Shown here in pieces: positions 1 to 11,761 of a stretch of 64,000 nucleotides of DNA. Each line of letters begins with the position of its first letter. Positions within the stretch are counted from its first letter, which is position 1. A program made the translations under genes and the position numbers. Below the pieces are notes generated by a model, which was not told the origin of the DNA, did no database searches, and worked only from the letters and a program-made list of their open reading frames with translations. This DNA comes from Diadophis punctatus similis (Eukaryota > Chordata > Lepidosauria > Squamata > Dipsadidae): positions 169,736,430 through 169,800,429 of the forward strand of contig JALIGW010000002.1 in NCBI GenBank assembly GCA_023053685.1, in the 5' to 3' direction.

Positions 1-489
1 AAGCAGAGTACATCACCCTGCCAACAAAAGCGCGTATAGTCAAGGCTATGGTTTTCCCAGTTGCAATGTATGGCTGTGAAAGGTGGACCATAAGGAAGGC
101 TGAGCGCCAAAGAATTGAGGCCTTTGAACTATGGTGCTGGAGAAGACTCCTGCGAGTCTTTGATTGCAAGGCGATCAAACCGGTGAGTCCTAGAGGAGAT
201 CAACCCTGACTGCCCCTTAGAAGGCAAGATCCTGAAGATGAAACTCAAATATTTTGGCCACATAATAAGAAGGAAGGACTCACTAGAGAAGAGCCTAATG
301 CTGGGAACGATTGAGGGCAAAAGAAGAAGGGGAAGGCAGAGAATGAGATGGCTGGATGGAGTCACTGAAGCAGTCGGTGTGAGCTTAAATGGACTCCAGG
401 GGATGGTAGAGGACAGGAAGGCCTGGAGGAACATTGTCCATGGGGTTGCGATGGATCGGACATGACTTCACAACTAACAACAACAAAAA
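1..489 (+). mobile_element. RTE-BovB LINE, 3' end fragment
   Basis: This is the 3' end of a BovB-type non-LTR retrotransposon, cut by the window start. The plus-strand frame at 238-465 reads KLKYFGHIIRRKDSLEK, then GRQRMRWLDG and EDRKAWRNIVHGVA, which is the hallmark C-terminus of BovB ORF2. The upstream part (about 40-180), with MVFPVAMYGC and FELWCWRRLLRV, lies in another frame, so the copy is frameshifted. It ends in an AAC-rich tail near 470-489. It is a dead copy. Confidence 0.88.
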
Positions 490-1356
490 TGTACATTACT
501 ATCAGATTTTTGCCAAAGGCTAGATTCATGGTACTTCAGAACAGATTCTTATTTATCCAAGTTATACTAAACAAGTTTGAATCTATAGTGATCAGATTCT
601 GATTTCTATATTAGTTCTGTTTTTCTCATTTGTACTAAGAAAGGTAGAAAAGGAAATTAATTAAAAACAACAAAAACCAAAAAAAGTTACTTTAAAATAC
701 AATTATGTGGGTCTTTTAAACATAACTACATCAACTTCAGCACCAAAAATATTATTGAGAAATTTATATTTTTCTAAAACAGAGGAGTAAGGTGGGGATA
801 GAAATCAGTAAACATGTCATTTAGGTTTGCCTATGATTTACCTATTCTGTTCAATAGTTGCAGAAGAATTTAAATCATAGATCTCTGTCATAACTTTCTG
901 AACTTGTCAATTCTTTTGCTGAGGGATAAAACATAAGAAAATTCATCTTCACGGGCATACAATTTGACATTTCATTAAAATGAATTGACTATCTGTACCC
1001 ACTGTAGTGATTTTGTAGTACTTCAAGCTGATGTCTGATATACATGAAACTCTGGCCACTATGAAATAGGTAAAAGTCCTATCTGAACCACTTTGAAGGG
1101 CTGATACCCTTAGGGTTTATGTAAATGTTGACCCCAAGGATAATTCCCTTAAAAGGTTCTCCTAATCCAGTAGTTTATGGGAAGTTAATTGGAAGATCCA
1201 CAACCACCCACCCAAACCCACAAATTATGCTGGCAGATGTGTGTGTGTCTGTGTGGTCTAAAGCAAGCAGGCATCCATATTGGGCAGAAGCAATATAAGA
1301 AAATGCCAGAGGCAGACAATCATTTTAGTGAGAATTGCAAAGATATCAATTCATAC
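490..1356. other. Unannotated AT-rich stretch
   Basis: I see no gene or recognisable repeat here. Confidence 0.5.
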
Positions 1357-1520
1357 TGGGTGGGAGAAGGCAATGGCAAACCACTCCAGTAGTTTTACCA
1401 TTAAAAATCACATTGATAGAAAATATGAAATGATTGATAATATAGTGCTGAATGATGGGCCCCCTCGGGTTGGATGGCACCAACATTCTACTGAGAATCT
1501 TTCAGGATACTAATGATGTT
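1357..1520 (+). mobile_element. RTE-BovB fragment (upstream part)
   Basis: The stretch contains GAGAAGGCAATGGCAAACCA followed by CACTCCAGTA, then GATGGGCCCCCTCGGGTTGG. Both are recognisable as part of the BovB family upstream of the C-terminal region. It is heavily diverged and has no open frame. It may belong to the same old insertion history as the fragment at the window start, but the order (3' piece first) means it is a separate copy. Confidence 0.65.
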
Positions 1521-4500
1521 TTTGATGTGACTGGGTGAAAGCCTTCAGGATGTCTACTTGCTGATGTTACCATAAGCACAAATTGAATTCATTTTATGCT
1601 AAATGAAACTGTTATGAATGCAACAATTTATTTGCATGTATATCAAAGCACAAATAAGGAGGCTTGGAGATCGTTGTCCCTAGCTTTGAAATCTACATTC
1701 CTTCATGTAGAGCATTTTAATTCTGTTGCAGTTTCTTCTCTCAAAATACTTGGTGCTTTCAACCTCATGTTGTTTATTGGACCTGACAAGATCACAGAGC
1801 AAAGTAGCTTAGCTGTAAGAATTCCTTCAGCAAGACTGGTTGAAAGGATGAGTCATACATACTGTATACTGTACAGTGCAGTGTATCTTGACTTTATTTC
1901 AGTCTTATTTTCTATTCAATAGAATGAAGCAGAGTTCAAAAGAGAACAAAATATTTGTTCATTTAATTTGTGCTTTTTAAACAAGTTCCAGATGTACAAA
2001 AGTAGCACACATTCCCATTATTACACAGATAAATTTACAATGGAAATATACATAAAATATATGCAATAGTTCACCAAAATACTTGTGTAAAGAACACGTC
2101 AATATTAATTATGCCACTCTAAAGCTTAGGCAGATGATAGCAATAACTCGCTTAAAATATATTTAGCTATGTTGAATGGCTTTTTAGGATGAACAAATGA
2201 GCCCAGTGTTATACACTGTATCTGGTCCTGTAGAATGTGAAGTTAAACAACTCCCTCAAAAATATCCATAGGATTCCATGGATAGATGGAAGAGACTGTA
2301 AGATAAAGAATGTGACAGAAATTTCCATACATTAATACATGTCCATTTTCCTCCTGTGTATGGCTTGTTGCTTAGGGTTATGTTCCATTAATGCAGCCAT
2401 AAGAATCTATTGGTTATTTTCTAGCAATATAATTTTTACTTTTTTTAATATGTAGCACTGACAATTTTATGTGTCTTTGTCAGAACAAGAGTCATCACAT
2501 TGCAAAATATTTGTTCCTTCTTCATCTTACAGGAATGGGGAAACTTTTTCTATAGTATGAAAAATGAAGCAAGTAGTTTGTTTCCCAAACAATGTGGATG
2601 TCAGTCATTGGGATGAATGTATTCACTGGAGGTGGGGGGAAAGTTATAAAATATTAGCAGGCAAAAATATGAATGGCTAAATATCTGAGCTGTTTTACTT
2701 CCTATTTCGGCTATTATAAAAGCTAGATACCTGTTCCTTGTTTTTGCTTTGCTTGTTTGCATGCTTGTTTGTTTTATGTTTCTGTGAATTGAAAGATCTT
2801 ATAGGCAGTTGACCCATTGCTCATCCTCTGAATACTCTTTGACATACCTGTCTGGTTCTGAGATACTGACTTCATGGACTATCACCTTTGTTGGAGGTTT
2901 TCCAAACCAGCTGTAAGCACAATGATGCAAAAACTGTAGCAGAAATATTCCAACTTGATGGGAAAAATCCTAAATACTAGTAGACCGAGTTTCTATTTTA
3001 CTATAATTGGGTTTGGAATACTTTTTTTTCCAAAACTCATGCTGTGTTTTGATTTATTTGTGCTCTTCCTGGACTCTCTAATAAGCCTCAAATCTCTGCC
3101 TCCCTATAGTAGAACATTCCCAAAATAGAATTGTGCTCCTGGATAGCCTATCAATTTTACCAACCACCTTAAACTTAAGGAGTTTCTAGTCCTTCTGTTG
3201 TTGTGCATTTAATCATAGCCCTTGCACAAATCATAATTGCTCTGGTTAGGCGTTTGACAGAAAAGACAGAATTAAAATCAAGTTGCAATTTCTAAATGCT
3301 TATTAAAAACTAAGCTCTACTGGATGTGCAAATATTTATAAGTAAAATACTTTTTTTTTAAAAGCATAGGATTCATTCACAGTCATCTGTGGTTTCTAGA
3401 AACAGTTACTACTGACTAAGGAGACATTATAGAACAGGAAGTGCATGTTGCTCAACAAGCTTGCACACTGGATATGCTTGAGTACAGATAGTCATTTGTT
3501 GTCATGGTTTCAGTGCAGTTTCTGCTGGATATTCTGAAGTCTAGCCACATTGGAAGGTCTTGAATCACCTATCATTCAACCCATTTTCTGTTTGGATTTT
3601 ATTCAGCCAAATCACTTTCAATAAGTTACAGAATCCAAAAGTGGAGTATTTTATATTACACTCTGATATTCATAAGTAGGCAATTTATAAGCAGATGGCT
3701 TTTATTAGAGCCTTCTTCCATTATTCTATAAATAATGTACAAAGCAGAAATTCATTAAAAAAATCTCTATTTCAAGCTTATAAAAATGAGAGTGAGTGTG
3801 CAAGACAGAGAGAGAGAGAGAGATAAGCTGTAGGAATCATATTGGAGAACAGACTAGTAATTAAAACATTTCATTAAAGTTCCTTCCCCAATTTTCTTAC
3901 CTCTCAATGAAGAATTAACATGATTGATTTTTCTGGTTATTTTAAGAGAGTGAAATCGTGGAATAGAAATGAACATTAAAACTTGAATCCAATACAGTAG
4001 TCCGTTTAATATAACTCCTAAAACAGATGTGGGGGTCTATCAGCTTTAGCTTCAAGGATACCCAGATTAGTTATTTCCTCATATTTTATGCATTTGATCC
4101 TAGGTACTACCTCTGATGCTATGGACAAAAATATCATAAAATTTTAGTAATGTGATCTTGGCATATTCATTTTTGTACAAAGAAAAGTTATCGGTAAAAG
4201 AAAATGCAGAACACTTTTTATTCATGGATGTATGACATTTCACCTATTAACTGAAGACCTTTGGAGGAACTTTAATACTTTGTTATACAGTTAATTGCAT
4301 TTTTGAAAAATATCATCTTTAATACTCATTAACTTTTTTGGAGGGAGATTGCTTTCATTATGCATCTTTATAATTCCGCATTTCATCCAGTTTTATTTCT
4401 GAAAACTAGCCAGTGTCTAATTACAGATGATAGTGAACACAGTTTACTTCAGATGATAGCAAACATGGTAAAATATAGTTTAAAGAAAACTATATGCCAA

Positions 4501-6101
4501 TCATAATGTTTATTAGTCTCAAGCACAATACTGTGTTTACAGGAACCTCAAGGTTCTGTGAGAATCATCCAGGGATTCCCGAAGAGAGCTTCCGTTTATA
4601 TTACATAAAATGCATGATTGCAATTTTAATTGTAACATTTTGTTCAAATAAAATGTATTGCATGAAATGTATTTATTAATGGGTTCTGCACCAATTGTTT
4701 ACATAGAGAAGGATTTGTTGGTTATCTCAGATTTGAAGACTATTGATCTAGAAGGAGCAGAGGAGATATTCAAGTTTTCTTTTGAAACATATAGTGGAAA
4801 ACTTGAAATGCAACTAGATTTGGCCACTCACTTTCACAACAGATTTATAGTAGCACTGAATTAATTTTAAATACCATACCTGATGTTTCACACTTTCAGA
4901 TGTTATATTGTGATTTTCCCCCCATGTTCATTGTACCTGAATGCTGATTTTAAAAAGATTTCTTAAAGGTAAACTCCATATCAAAAATTCACATACAGTA
5001 CTTAAGGACTGAGTTACAATTGTTGTGATGTCTTAAAATCAAGTCACACAAATATTTCAGCCTATCCTTTCTAATGCTGTTCTCTAACCTGATTCTGTGG
5101 GGATATATCAAGTGTCAATCCAATAATCTTTAGACTCTGTCTATAGTGACTAGGGATTTTGTGGAAGTCAAGATCTGATTCATCTGGAGGGCACCAAGTT
5201 AAGAAAGTACAGCATAAGGTTGCTCTATAGTATTAAATCAATTTAACAGTCATTGGGATAAATGGAGACAATTATTTAGTAAGTGGTAATTTACTTTGTT
5301 CGCATAAGAACTTAGTTAATTGGTCATTCGTTCTGCTCTGTTAAGTGAAGCAGAGAATTTTACTATGCTTCAAGATCTGAAATGAAATCTGTGAAAACAG
5401 GAGCTATTAATTTTTTTTCTTACTATTTAGCAGGAAAATTCATATAACTTCATTATGAAGCAGTGATATTACAAGAGACTTCATCAAAATGATATGAGCA
5501 AATTAGTTAATACTAATTAGATATTAAGAATTTTCTGTGGAATAGTTTTGGAGGAAGTAATTTTATCTCATGAAATAATAGAAGATAATCAACTCTCTAA
5601 TTGAATTCATCCTATTCATTATTACTAATCTGCAGATCTGTGCACACTGTCCTATCCAATGTGATTCAAATTCTGTTTTAATTCTCCAAGAGATGGTGGG
5701 AAAATGATGAGGCTAATAACCTAATTCACCTTGTCCATCAAATGTTCTTTCATGAATGGTCAAGTCATGCTATTAATAAATAATGTTCAGGAATTAGTGA
5801 AGAAGCTATCAGTTGAGAAAAGTTTAAAATCTTGTTTTCATATAATAAATGTGGAATAAAAATGATATTGACTATCAGAACAATGCAAAAAATATGTTGG
5901 CTACATTTTTCTTCCAAGGTTTTGCATCAATTAGATCAAATGAAACCCAGAAAATTAAATTTAAAATCAGATCACTTGTTTCTCTGTGATCTCCAAGCAA
6001 TCAGGATAACTGTGCACAAGCATTATCTGCTTGCAAAGAGAGCTAAAGTGCATGGCGGAGAGGATGCACACTTCCTTAAATCCCACCAACTAAATCAGAC
6101 C
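1521..6101. other. Unannotated AT-rich stretch
   Basis: About 4.6 kb with no recognisable gene or repeat apart from a short GA run near 3808-3824. The open frames here (at 1596-1922, 4494-4864 and 5832-6188, for example) show no family motif or codon signature and look like chance. Confidence 0.5.
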
Positions 6102-6109
6102 CCCTTCAC

Positions 6110-6871
6110 CAGGGGCGGGTTCCTAATTCTTTTACTACCACTCTGCGGGCGTGGCTTATTTTGTGGGTGTGGCTTGCCAGCCATGTGACTGGGTGGGCGT
6201 GGGCCTCGGGAGCTTGGCAGCGGCCAGAGAAGCAGGGGGGCATTGCCCACCTGCAACGCAGCCCCCGCAGCGGGAGCAGCAAGACCGTGGCAGCAGTTCT
6301 TCTAGGAGGCTCCATCCGGCCTGAATGCTTCTCCCTATTCGATGATACTAGGCTCCTGCCGCCCATTCCCTCTCCCCTCAGCAGCTCGAGAAGCCTCGAA
6401 CGTGCGAAAATGCCTGGGATCATTACTGCGCATTCGTGGCTTCTCAGACTGCTGAAGAGAGGGGGACTGAGATAGATTCTGCCGCCCATTCCCTCTCCCC
6501 TCAGCAGCTCGAGAAGCCTCAAACATGCGAAAATGCCTAGGATCATCACCGCACGTTTGTGGCTTCTCGGACTGCTGAAGGGAGGGGAATGGAGATAGCT
6601 CCTGCCGCCTGTTCTTTCAGCGTCTCACGCGCTCCCTCAGCCATCCTCCCCTGCTTGGACTCACTATGGGATAGGAAGGCAGCGCATCCGCAGTGCCGGA
6701 AGTTCGGCTTCTGGGCATGCGCAGAAGAAAATTTTTTAAAAAATTTAAAAACTTTTTTTAAAAAATGGCGGTGCTCAGGCACCGGCAACTGACCGCACCG
6801 GCACTGTGACATCACCAGCGGGCCACTACCGGTGCTATAGAGTGGACCGCACCGGTAGGAACCCACCACTG
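6110..6871 (+). mobile_element. hAT-type MITE, GGTGGGTT family, long copy (762 bp)
   Basis: Ends are CAGGGGCGGGTTCCTA and TAGGAACCCACCACTG, a hAT-like terminal inverted repeat. The 8-bp target duplication CCCTTCAC is perfect (6102-6109 and 6872-6879). The subterminal part carries TGTGGGTGTGGCTTGCC. The interior is GC-rich, contains a tandem duplication, and encodes no transposase, so it is non-autonomous. The copy at 37918-38430 shares most of the interior. Confidence 0.9.
6352..6597. repeat. 123-bp tandem duplication inside the hAT MITE
   Basis: Two adjacent units begin at about 6352 and 6475. Each contains TGCCGCCCATTCCCTC, CAGCAGCTCGAGAAGCCTC and a GACTGCTGAAG end. The related copy at 37918-38430 has fewer units, so this array explains part of the length difference. 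Confidence 0.7.
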
Positions 6872-7059
6872 CCCTTCACGTGATTTCTGTAAGGATGTCT
6901 AAATCAGCACTTCCAGCATCTTTTATGAATCCTGGGCTGAGCATATTGAATTCTAAACAAGCGGTTGTCTGAGATTTGGGAAAGCAGGAGAAGAAAGGGG
7001 AGAGGGCATTAAACTTTTCCTATTTGTGGTGGGAAAAGGAAAATACTGACCTTTTTGTA

Positions 7060-7743
7060 AGTAAGAGAATCTTTATTGTCATTTTTTTTACTGTGGGCAC
7101 ACATTAAAAATGAAAATCTGTTGCTTGCTCTCAAAAGCATACACATACATAACACACATATAGATGTACTATATACATACATATGTATGTAGGTCTTTGG
7201 TTATTCGGGTTTTCTCCCTTGTGAAATTGGAAGTGTCTTGGTGACGTTTCGACGGAAGAAACAGCTGCAATCTCACATTGCTCCTAGAAGCAGGAAGCCA
7301 AAGACACCAGCCTGATGATGACGAATGAGACTTCATCGAAACTTCGTCAAGACACTTCCAATTTCATGCGGGAGAAAACCCGAATAACCAAAGACCTACA
7401 TACAAACACCCACGAAAACCTCAGAAAACAAATACATATGTATATATCTACACCCTTACATATAAATACATATACATATAAATATTAATCATTGTCCATC
7501 TTGAATACATAGTGGAAAGAGGAAGCTTGAGAGTTCACAAGGTTGATAATGTATGGAACAAAACTGTGGCTGAATCTGGATATTCTGTTTCGGATATCAC
7601 GAAGCCTCCTCTCAAAAGGAAAACAGGAAAACAGAAGGAAACAAGGAAAACAGGTTGTGAAGATGATGTGTAGTTTCCCCGACAATACTGCGGACCCTGG
7701 TCAAGCAACGCATATATGCTATGTCTTGGATAGAAGGGAGTGA
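7060..7743 (-). mobile_element. Non-LTR retrotransposon 3' end, family unassigned, interrupted
   Basis: Read on the minus strand, 7743-7485 encodes ERRLRDIRNRISRFSHSFVPY followed by an IINLVNS-like end, resembling the C-terminus of several LINE clades. The 3' untranslated part resumes at about 7130-7060 and ends with AATGACAATAAAGATTCTC, a typical LINE tail. A Penelope-like piece and TACATA-rich DNA separate the two parts. I cannot name the clade with confidence. Confidence 0.45.
7190..7435. mobile_element. Penelope-like termini in head-to-head inverted arrangement
   Basis: About 65 bp at 7193-7257 is the reverse complement of 7337-7400. Shared words are AAGACACTTCCAATTTCA and GGGAGAAAACCCGAATAACC. 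Between the arms lies GATGATGACGAATGAGACTT, and downstream come ACCTACATACAAACACCC and AAAACCTCAGAAAACA. This matches my recollection of terminal sequence from vertebrate Penelope-like elements. The arrangement can form a hairpin with an 80-bp loop. No protein remains. Confidence 0.55.
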
Positions 7744-8413
7744 ACTGCCACAGCTCTTGACTGCGCCTGTGGACTAAAGCTGGCTAAGCTTAAAGGTTGC
7801 TCTGTCCAAAGAGCACAAATGGAGGTTGGAGAAGAAGATGGAGGAAGATGGCAGATACCTGAGCATCATGACAAAGAGAAGCCTGCAGAAGAAGTGCTAG
7901 AAATTTCTCTGACAAGGCCTCTTTAAACAGACTCCCCAACTGTCTATGCTGCCTAGTTGGGACCAAGCTCATTTTCATTAAATAGAGCTGATTCCGCTAT
8001 TGGAATTCCTTATGAGAGGTAAGGAAGAGGCCAAAGTCTTCACGGAATTACCTGTCTGCTTGTGTGCTGAGACTTGTGTGGTGAGGAGGAGGATAACAAG
8101 GAGGAAACCTTTTGGTCTGTTCCCTTGAGTTTGCTGCTGCAAAAGAGGATAAAAAGCCTCAAACCGCTGCTGCCTGTTCCAGTTTCTCTCTTGGTTTGAT
8201 ATTTTATGTTTGAGAATTTTTCTTTTGTATGGTTTGGACTCCTGACACTCCAAAGAAAGTGCTTTGTTTTCAGCGCCTAACCCTGAATGCTTAAGGGAAG
8301 AATAAACGGTGGCAACTTTTCTGCATCTTTGAAGTGTAGCATTTGTTTGTTGTTACTCATAAGTCAGCTCCCCACCTCTCTCTCTACAAGGCACTTTGCC
8401 ACAAAATTATTCA
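7744..8413. other. Unannotated stretch
   Basis: It holds two AATAAA/ATTAAA motifs (near 7976 and 8301) and a TATA-like GGATAAAAAGCC near 8147, which could be the remains of an LTR or a 3' UTR. I find no paired repeat to support that. Confidence 0.35.
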
Positions 8414-8415
8414 TG

Positions 8416-8461
<46 letters not shown>
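8414..8461. repeat. (GT)n microsatellite
   Basis: A GT dinucleotide run of about 48 bp with a single TT interruption at 8431-8432. Confidence 0.95.
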
Positions 8462-8463
<2 letters not shown>

Positions 8464-9550
8464 AACATGTCATTAAATATTCCCCTTTTAATGAACCACA
8501 TTATTTTGTGGGTTCCCAGGTAGTGGTGAGGTCTTTATATATATGAAAACAAAATGGAGGGGAAAGGGTTGAATCTTCCTTATCTTTTCCATATTCCATA
8601 CAGCCCCGATCTATTTCTTAGAACCCATCCCCCCACCCTTTAAATAAGCAATTCCTGGATCAACTGATATCATACATATTTTGGACTTCAAATGATAAGA
8701 TAGCAATTTTCAGCATGCTTAAGAGGCATTTCAAGAACAGCTTACTTTAATATTAATTAACTGAAGCACTTAAAAATTAGTTCATGCTCTTTAAAATCTC
8801 CAACATAAACATCAGTAATTTTGGCTCAACCTATATTAGAATCCTCATTTATAATGGAATAAATGTGAAATTTATGTTGGTTTCTTTGCTACGTTCTCCA
8901 TAGTTTAAATTAAAAAAAACACAAGCTCAGAAGTTGCAAACATTTTAGAAGATATACCGGTAAATAGTGGTGGAAAATGCATGGATGTCTTTCATAGAGA
9001 CCTTAAAGAAAGACTAAAATGGATTTAACTGTTCAGCTGCATATATTGCCTGAGTAATTATTTTAAAAAAATACTTTCCATGTCTACTGAGGAATTGACT
9101 TTCTGATTAAACCCCATGTTAAAAAAATTAATAATTATTTAACTCAAACCTCAAGCAATTCAGGATTATCATCATTTGCACAACCAAAATAAACTGCTTT
9201 GCCCCTCCAATTTGGGTTTAATCATCCCTCTACAGAATGAAGATTGGTCCAAAAGGAACAGGGCCATATCATTAATACTGCTTCTAAATTAGCAGTGCCT
9301 AACTAAGCACTGCTTAGCAGTGCCTAACTAATATGACTATTGAGAGTAAATTTCAAATCTTAGTTTAATCAATACCTATTTTGCAATTCCACATGGCATA
9401 GTGTTTGCAGACTAAGACACAAACCCCTATACAAGAGACATATTTACCTTTCCAATCTATATTGACTTTGGACAACCAGCAAAACTTCCCCAAACATTCT
9501 AGGAATTATCATGTAGTAAGAGCTCTCAAACACTATTATTTCACTCCTGT
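8462..9550. other. Unannotated AT-rich stretch
   Basis: No gene is seen. A short direct repeat (GCAGTGCCTAACTAA) occurs at about 9291 and 9317. Confidence 0.5.
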
Positions 9551-9917
9551 AGTTTAAATCTATATTACGTAGGTGTAAAAGGCAAAATATTTTTACCAGT
9601 TTAAATCTATATTATGTAGGTGTAAAAGGCAAAATATTTTACCAGTTTAAATCTATATTATGTAGGTGTAAAAGGCAAAATATTTTTACCAGTTTAAATC
9701 TATATTACGTAGGTGTAAAAGGCAAAATATTTTACCAGTTTAAATCTATATTACGGAAGTGTAAAAGGCAAAATATTTTACCAGTTTAAATCTATATTAC
9801 ATAGGTGTAAAAGGCAAAATATTTTACCAGTTTAAATCTATATTACGTAGGTGTAAAAGACAAAATATTTTACCAGTTTAAATCTATATTACGTAGGTGT
9901 AAAAGGCAAAATCTTTT
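9551..9917. repeat. 46-47-bp minisatellite, 8 copies
   Basis: Each unit starts AGTTTAAATCTATATTA and contains GTAGGTGTAAAAGGCAAAAT. Unit starts are near 9551, 9598, 9644, 9691, 9737, 9783, 9829 and 9875. Units differ by a few substitutions and by T4 versus T5 length. There are no spacers, so this is a tandem array and not a CRISPR. Confidence 0.95.
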
Positions 9918-10476
9918 TCAGATACATATCAGCCTTTTTAAAGTGCCTAATTCTCTATTTTCTGCTATAGGACTACACTGAGAGAAAAAAGGGCTAGAAA
10001 ATAAATTATTTCACCTGCCTTTTATAATTATTTCTCCAATTCATAGATATAAAATAATTAATAAATGTTGCTATTGGAACACAATTTCCATGGTGTCTAG
10101 ATTGCTGGGATGGAAAATGGTTACATTTAATACTGATCTGCTTTAAACAACCAAGGATCAAACCTGCATTCAATTAATGTAGGATATTTACATGATTTCA
10201 CGGAATTTAATGATGCTTCTTTCTATCTAGTGTATGTTAATTAAAGTAAAGAAATTTAAATTAAGTAGTTACTCCAGAGGAGGATAAAAGAGAGATGGTA
10301 AATGGGGTATTTAGAGAAAATAAATCTTTCTCTGCCATCTGCATCCAGCGTTTCTTAGATAAAACTCCAGTTGTTAGCCTTTTTCTTCTTTTATATGAAT
10401 GTCTTATTTTTCATGAAGAAAATGCTTTACGGAGGTTTATTTTTCCATCTTGACAAAGGTTAAAGCAGGACCACTC
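9918..10476. other. Unannotated AT-rich stretch
   Basis: I see no gene or recognisable repeat here. Confidence 0.5.
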
Positions 10477-11338
10477 CAGGGGTGAAATGCTACTGTTTCC
10501 CACCGGTTCCTGAGAAATGGTAGTGGCAACGGCAGGTGGTTCAGAGAACTGGTAGTGGTGGCAGTGTGAGTCTCCACCCACCCACCCAGTCTGCTTTCCA
10601 CCCTCCCAGCCTGCCTCCCCTACTCCCTTCCCCGTGGGCCTCAGACCTGCCATGCTTCCCTGCCTTCCATGCGGACTTCCCGGTGTCCCCGTGGCCACCT
10701 TGCGAAGGCAGGCAAGTGGAAGGCCGTGTGGAAAGCAGGCAAGCATGTCGGGGCCAGCCGGCTGTGGGGAAGGGAGTTCGCAGCCTTCCCGGTGGTCCCC
10801 CACGCCTGCTTGCCTTCTGAGGTCGACATCCAGCCCGGCCTGGCCAGTGGGTGGGCGGGCAGCCCTTGGTGGGATGCAGCTGCTGCTCTGGGGCTGAGAA
10901 GGATGGTGGTGGCAGCACTCCGGGACAGCAAGCGGATGTCCTGGGGCTGCACATGGCCAAGGGGACACCGGGAAGGCCGCGTGGAAGGCAGGGAAGCATG
11001 GCAGGACTGCGGCCCGCAGGGAAGGGAGTAGGGGAGGCAGGCTTGCCAAATACACTGGGCAGAGGATCTAGAAAGTAAGGCCAATGCTGACAGTGGGGGG
11101 GGGAGACCAGCTGCGCTTGTCCGAGGAGCTACTTTGGAGGGACATGGTGAGGCTCACTCGCCTTTTGGGCCTGGTGTGCTTGGCTTATGCAGGGTCTTTG
11201 ACCGACTGCCGCCCGCTTGCCTTCCCCTCCACCTCGGGTCCCGCTCCCCACATCCAGCCTATGACAGGGGACGTGCTGCTGCCAGGCCAGGTCGAGCTGC
11301 CCACCCGCCCTCCTTTCTCTTTCTTCCTTCTCCTGCTG

Positions 11339-11357
11339 CTGAGAGAAAGAGAGAAAG

Positions 11358-11392
<35 letters not shown>

Positions 11393-11447
11393 GAGGGAGA
11401 AAAGAGAGACAAAGACAAGAAAGAAAGAGAAAGAAAGAGAAAGAGAG

Positions 11448-11528
<81 letters not shown>

Positions 11529-11543
11529 AAGAAAGAAAGAAAA
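11339..11543. repeat. GA/GAAA-rich microsatellite
   Basis: A purine-only run of about 205 bp: GAAA, then (GA)n of about 60 bp, then (GAAA)n. It lies inside the hAT element at 10477-11715. Confidence 0.95.
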
Positions 11544-11620
11544 CTTATGACCACAATTGAGCCCAAAATTTTGGTTGCTAAGCAAGAGCATTGTTAAGTG
11601 AGTTTCACCACATTTCACAA
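11544..11620 (-). mobile_element. Mariner-type MITE fragment (GGTAGTCC family)
   Basis: ATGACCACAATTGAGCCCAA and AGTGAGTTTCACC match the terminal part of the element at 16690-17067. It was either captured by the hAT element or is an ancestral part of it. Confidence 0.5.
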
Positions 11621-11761
11621 GTTGGCCATGCCCACCCAGTCATATGACCACCAAGCCACGCACACCAAGCCACGCCCACAGAATCAGTAGGGAAAATTTT
11701 TATATTTCACCACTGGACCACTCTGCTATGATTCCATCCATCTTAGCGTGTGAAGAAGCTA

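Larger units (their letters stand above)
10477..11715 (-). mobile_element. hAT-type non-autonomous element, 1239 bp
   Basis: Ends are CAGGGGTGAAATGC and ATATTTCACCACTG. The 8-bp target duplication GACCACTC is perfect (10469-10476 and 11716-11723). On the minus strand the subterminal part reads TGTGGGCGTGGCTTGGTG, then TATGACTGGGTGGGC, the same module as in the 6110 and 37918 elements. It has therefore swapped or diverged in its outermost ends. The interior is GC-rich and holds a long GA array and a mariner-MITE fragment. The overlapping open frames at 10411-11084 occur on both strands and have no transposase motif. Confidence 0.88.

Noticed and set aside
7744..8413. Possible solo LTR with a TATA-like and AATAAA motif
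   Set aside because: No second LTR, terminal TG/CA pair or target duplication could be found.
9551..9917. Possible CRISPR array
   Set aside because: Repeats are directly adjacent with no unique spacers; this is a eukaryotic minisatellite.
10411..11084. Several overlapping frames of 90-214 codons
   Set aside because: Openness on both strands comes from the GC-rich, stop-poor interior of a non-autonomous hAT element. No transposase motif is present.
11084..11618. Arg-Glu-Lys-rich and Ser-Leu-rich open frames on both strands
   Set aside because: They are products of the GA microsatellite inside a hAT element.
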